Source: a virus. From it: DNA of 21,049 bases. Positions 20,450-21,049 of this stretch are shown here, piece by piece. The stretch's first letter is position 1, and each line of letters opens with the position of its first letter. Both the position numbers and the translations under genes were made by a program. Under the pieces are notes generated by a model, which worked only from the letters and a program-made list of their open reading frames with translations, searched no databases and had not been told where the DNA came from. The stretch spans positions 1-21,049 of the IMG/VR virus record IMGVR_UViG_3300029448_000536, one strand, 5' to 3'.

Positions 20450-21049
20450 TTACTTAAGTATCCAGGATATGTCCTCATCTCCATTAGGAGTCTCCATATT
20501 ATACGGATTATTCTTCATTTTATCAACTGTTGTTATTACAGCAGGGTTACGTTGGTTAAGGTTCGTAAATGAGGATAACTGTGCTCTAACTAGGTCCATA
20601 CCTTGTTGCCTTAATCTTAGAGCAGTATCTCGTACATATAAACCAATAGCAAAAGACATTACTACGTCATCATTATATCCGCTTTGAGCTTGAGCCTTAC
20701 CGTTCTTCCAGATGAATACCCTCATTTCATTTACAAGCCTTTTAGACTTAATCGTTACTGATCTTTCTCTAACGTACTCCATCATCTTGGCTATTATTAA
20801 AGGACGGGTTTTTGATGAAGTAGTAAAGCCGGGTACTAGCTTATCTGTATCCCATTTATTCATATATGACTCTACAGTTTCAGTTTGACTTCTAGAAGAG
20901 TAGAATAGATTACGATATTCACGTTCTAACACCTGCTCTATGGTAGCCCATCCGATATTAGCATTTTCTATTACGAGTAGGGCATCGTTGTACTCTGAAG
21001 CTGCTCCAACAAGGACATTACCGAAGTCCTTAGGGGAAAGTTTACCCTT
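20450..21049 (-). CDS. 17: Terminase large subunit, C-terminal nuclease part (5' end outside window)
   Basis: The frame is open to the right edge, giving the last 199 residues; the start lies outside the window. The sequence matches the end of T4 gp17: LLVIENANIGWATIEQVLER, EYRNLFYSSR, SKTRPLIIAKMMEYVRERSV, IKSKRLVNEMRVFIWKNGKA, and GYNDDVVMSFAIGLY. The N-D-D carries the last conserved acidic residue of the RNase-H-like endonuclease. This domain cuts the concatemer while the N-terminal ATPase (not in the window) drives DNA into the head through the portal. The final 40 residues (LSSFTNLNQRNPAVITTV to DEDISWILK) would include the portal-proximal tail. The portal follows directly, whereas in T4 the sheath and tube genes (18, 19) stand between 17 and 20. 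Confidence 0.95.
   Translation of the reverse strand, partial: KGKLSPKDFGNVLVGAASEYNDALLVIENANIGWATIEQVLEREYRNLFYSSRSQTETVESYMNKWDTDKLVPGFTTSSKTRPLIIAKMMEYVRERSVTIKSKRLVNEMRVFIWKNGKAQAQSGYNDDVVMSFAIGLYVRDTALRLRQQGMDLVRAQLSSFTNLNQRNPAVITTVDKMKNNPYNMETPNGDEDISWILK

Noticed and set aside
20930-20932. GTG at 20930-20932 as the start of a 160-residue gene
   Set aside because: The frame continues without a stop to the window edge and the upstream residues (KLSPKDFGNVLVGAASEYND) fit the terminase nuclease domain, so this is an internal Val.

Overview
The window is a late structural-gene module of a tailed phage related to T4 (myovirus type). All 17 genes lie on the minus strand, so transcription runs from high to low coordinates. 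The landmarks are T4-family proteins recognised from their sequences: terminase large subunit (gp17, C-terminal part), portal (gp20), prohead protease (gp21), prohead scaffold (gp22), major capsid protein (gp23), and the neck and tail-completion proteins gp13, gp14 and gp15. The DNA is AT-rich. The tail-fibre genes are full of Thr-Gly-Ser beta-strand repeats. This composition, together with a divergent 'distant T4' gene set, suggests an aquatic (probably marine) environmental phage. The host cannot be fixed from the sequence; a Bacteroidota host is one possibility because several operon-leading genes have no visible Shine-Dalgarno sequence.

Layout in transcription order. (1) DNA packaging and portal: terminase C-terminus (20450-21049, cut by the window edge), then portal (18534-20417). 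(2) A translationally coupled head-core block: three unrecognised proteins (284, 77 and 430 residues) and the gp21 protease. (3) A terminator, then scaffold gp22 and capsid gp23, followed by a strong terminator at 12646-12682. (4) A PhoH-like ATPase, then a small beta-sandwich protein and a short fibre-like protein. (5) A tightly overlapped neck/tail-completion block: gp13-like, a 100-residue protein, gp14-like, a 93-residue protein and gp15-like. (6) Five fibre or adhesin-like genes (918, 463, 333 and 419 residues, and a truncated FG-GAP-like beta-propeller gene running off the left edge).

How they work together: the portal nucleates the prohead, gp22 and probably the three unknown core proteins fill it, gp23 forms the shell, gp21 matures it, and the gp17 motor packages DNA through the portal. 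gp13 and gp14 then close the head and gp15 caps the tail. The fibre genes would give host recognition. Sheath (gp18) and tube (gp19), which in T4 lie between genes 17 and 20, are absent here, and 13-14-15 have moved downstream of 23.

The most interesting non-annotated signals are: an AT-rich box reading ATATTTATAT in the gene direction in nearly every intergenic gap; a short amphipathic helix motif shared by three head-core proteins; and an identical octapeptide (TKLFDYLQ) in two otherwise unrelated small proteins of the head and neck blocks.
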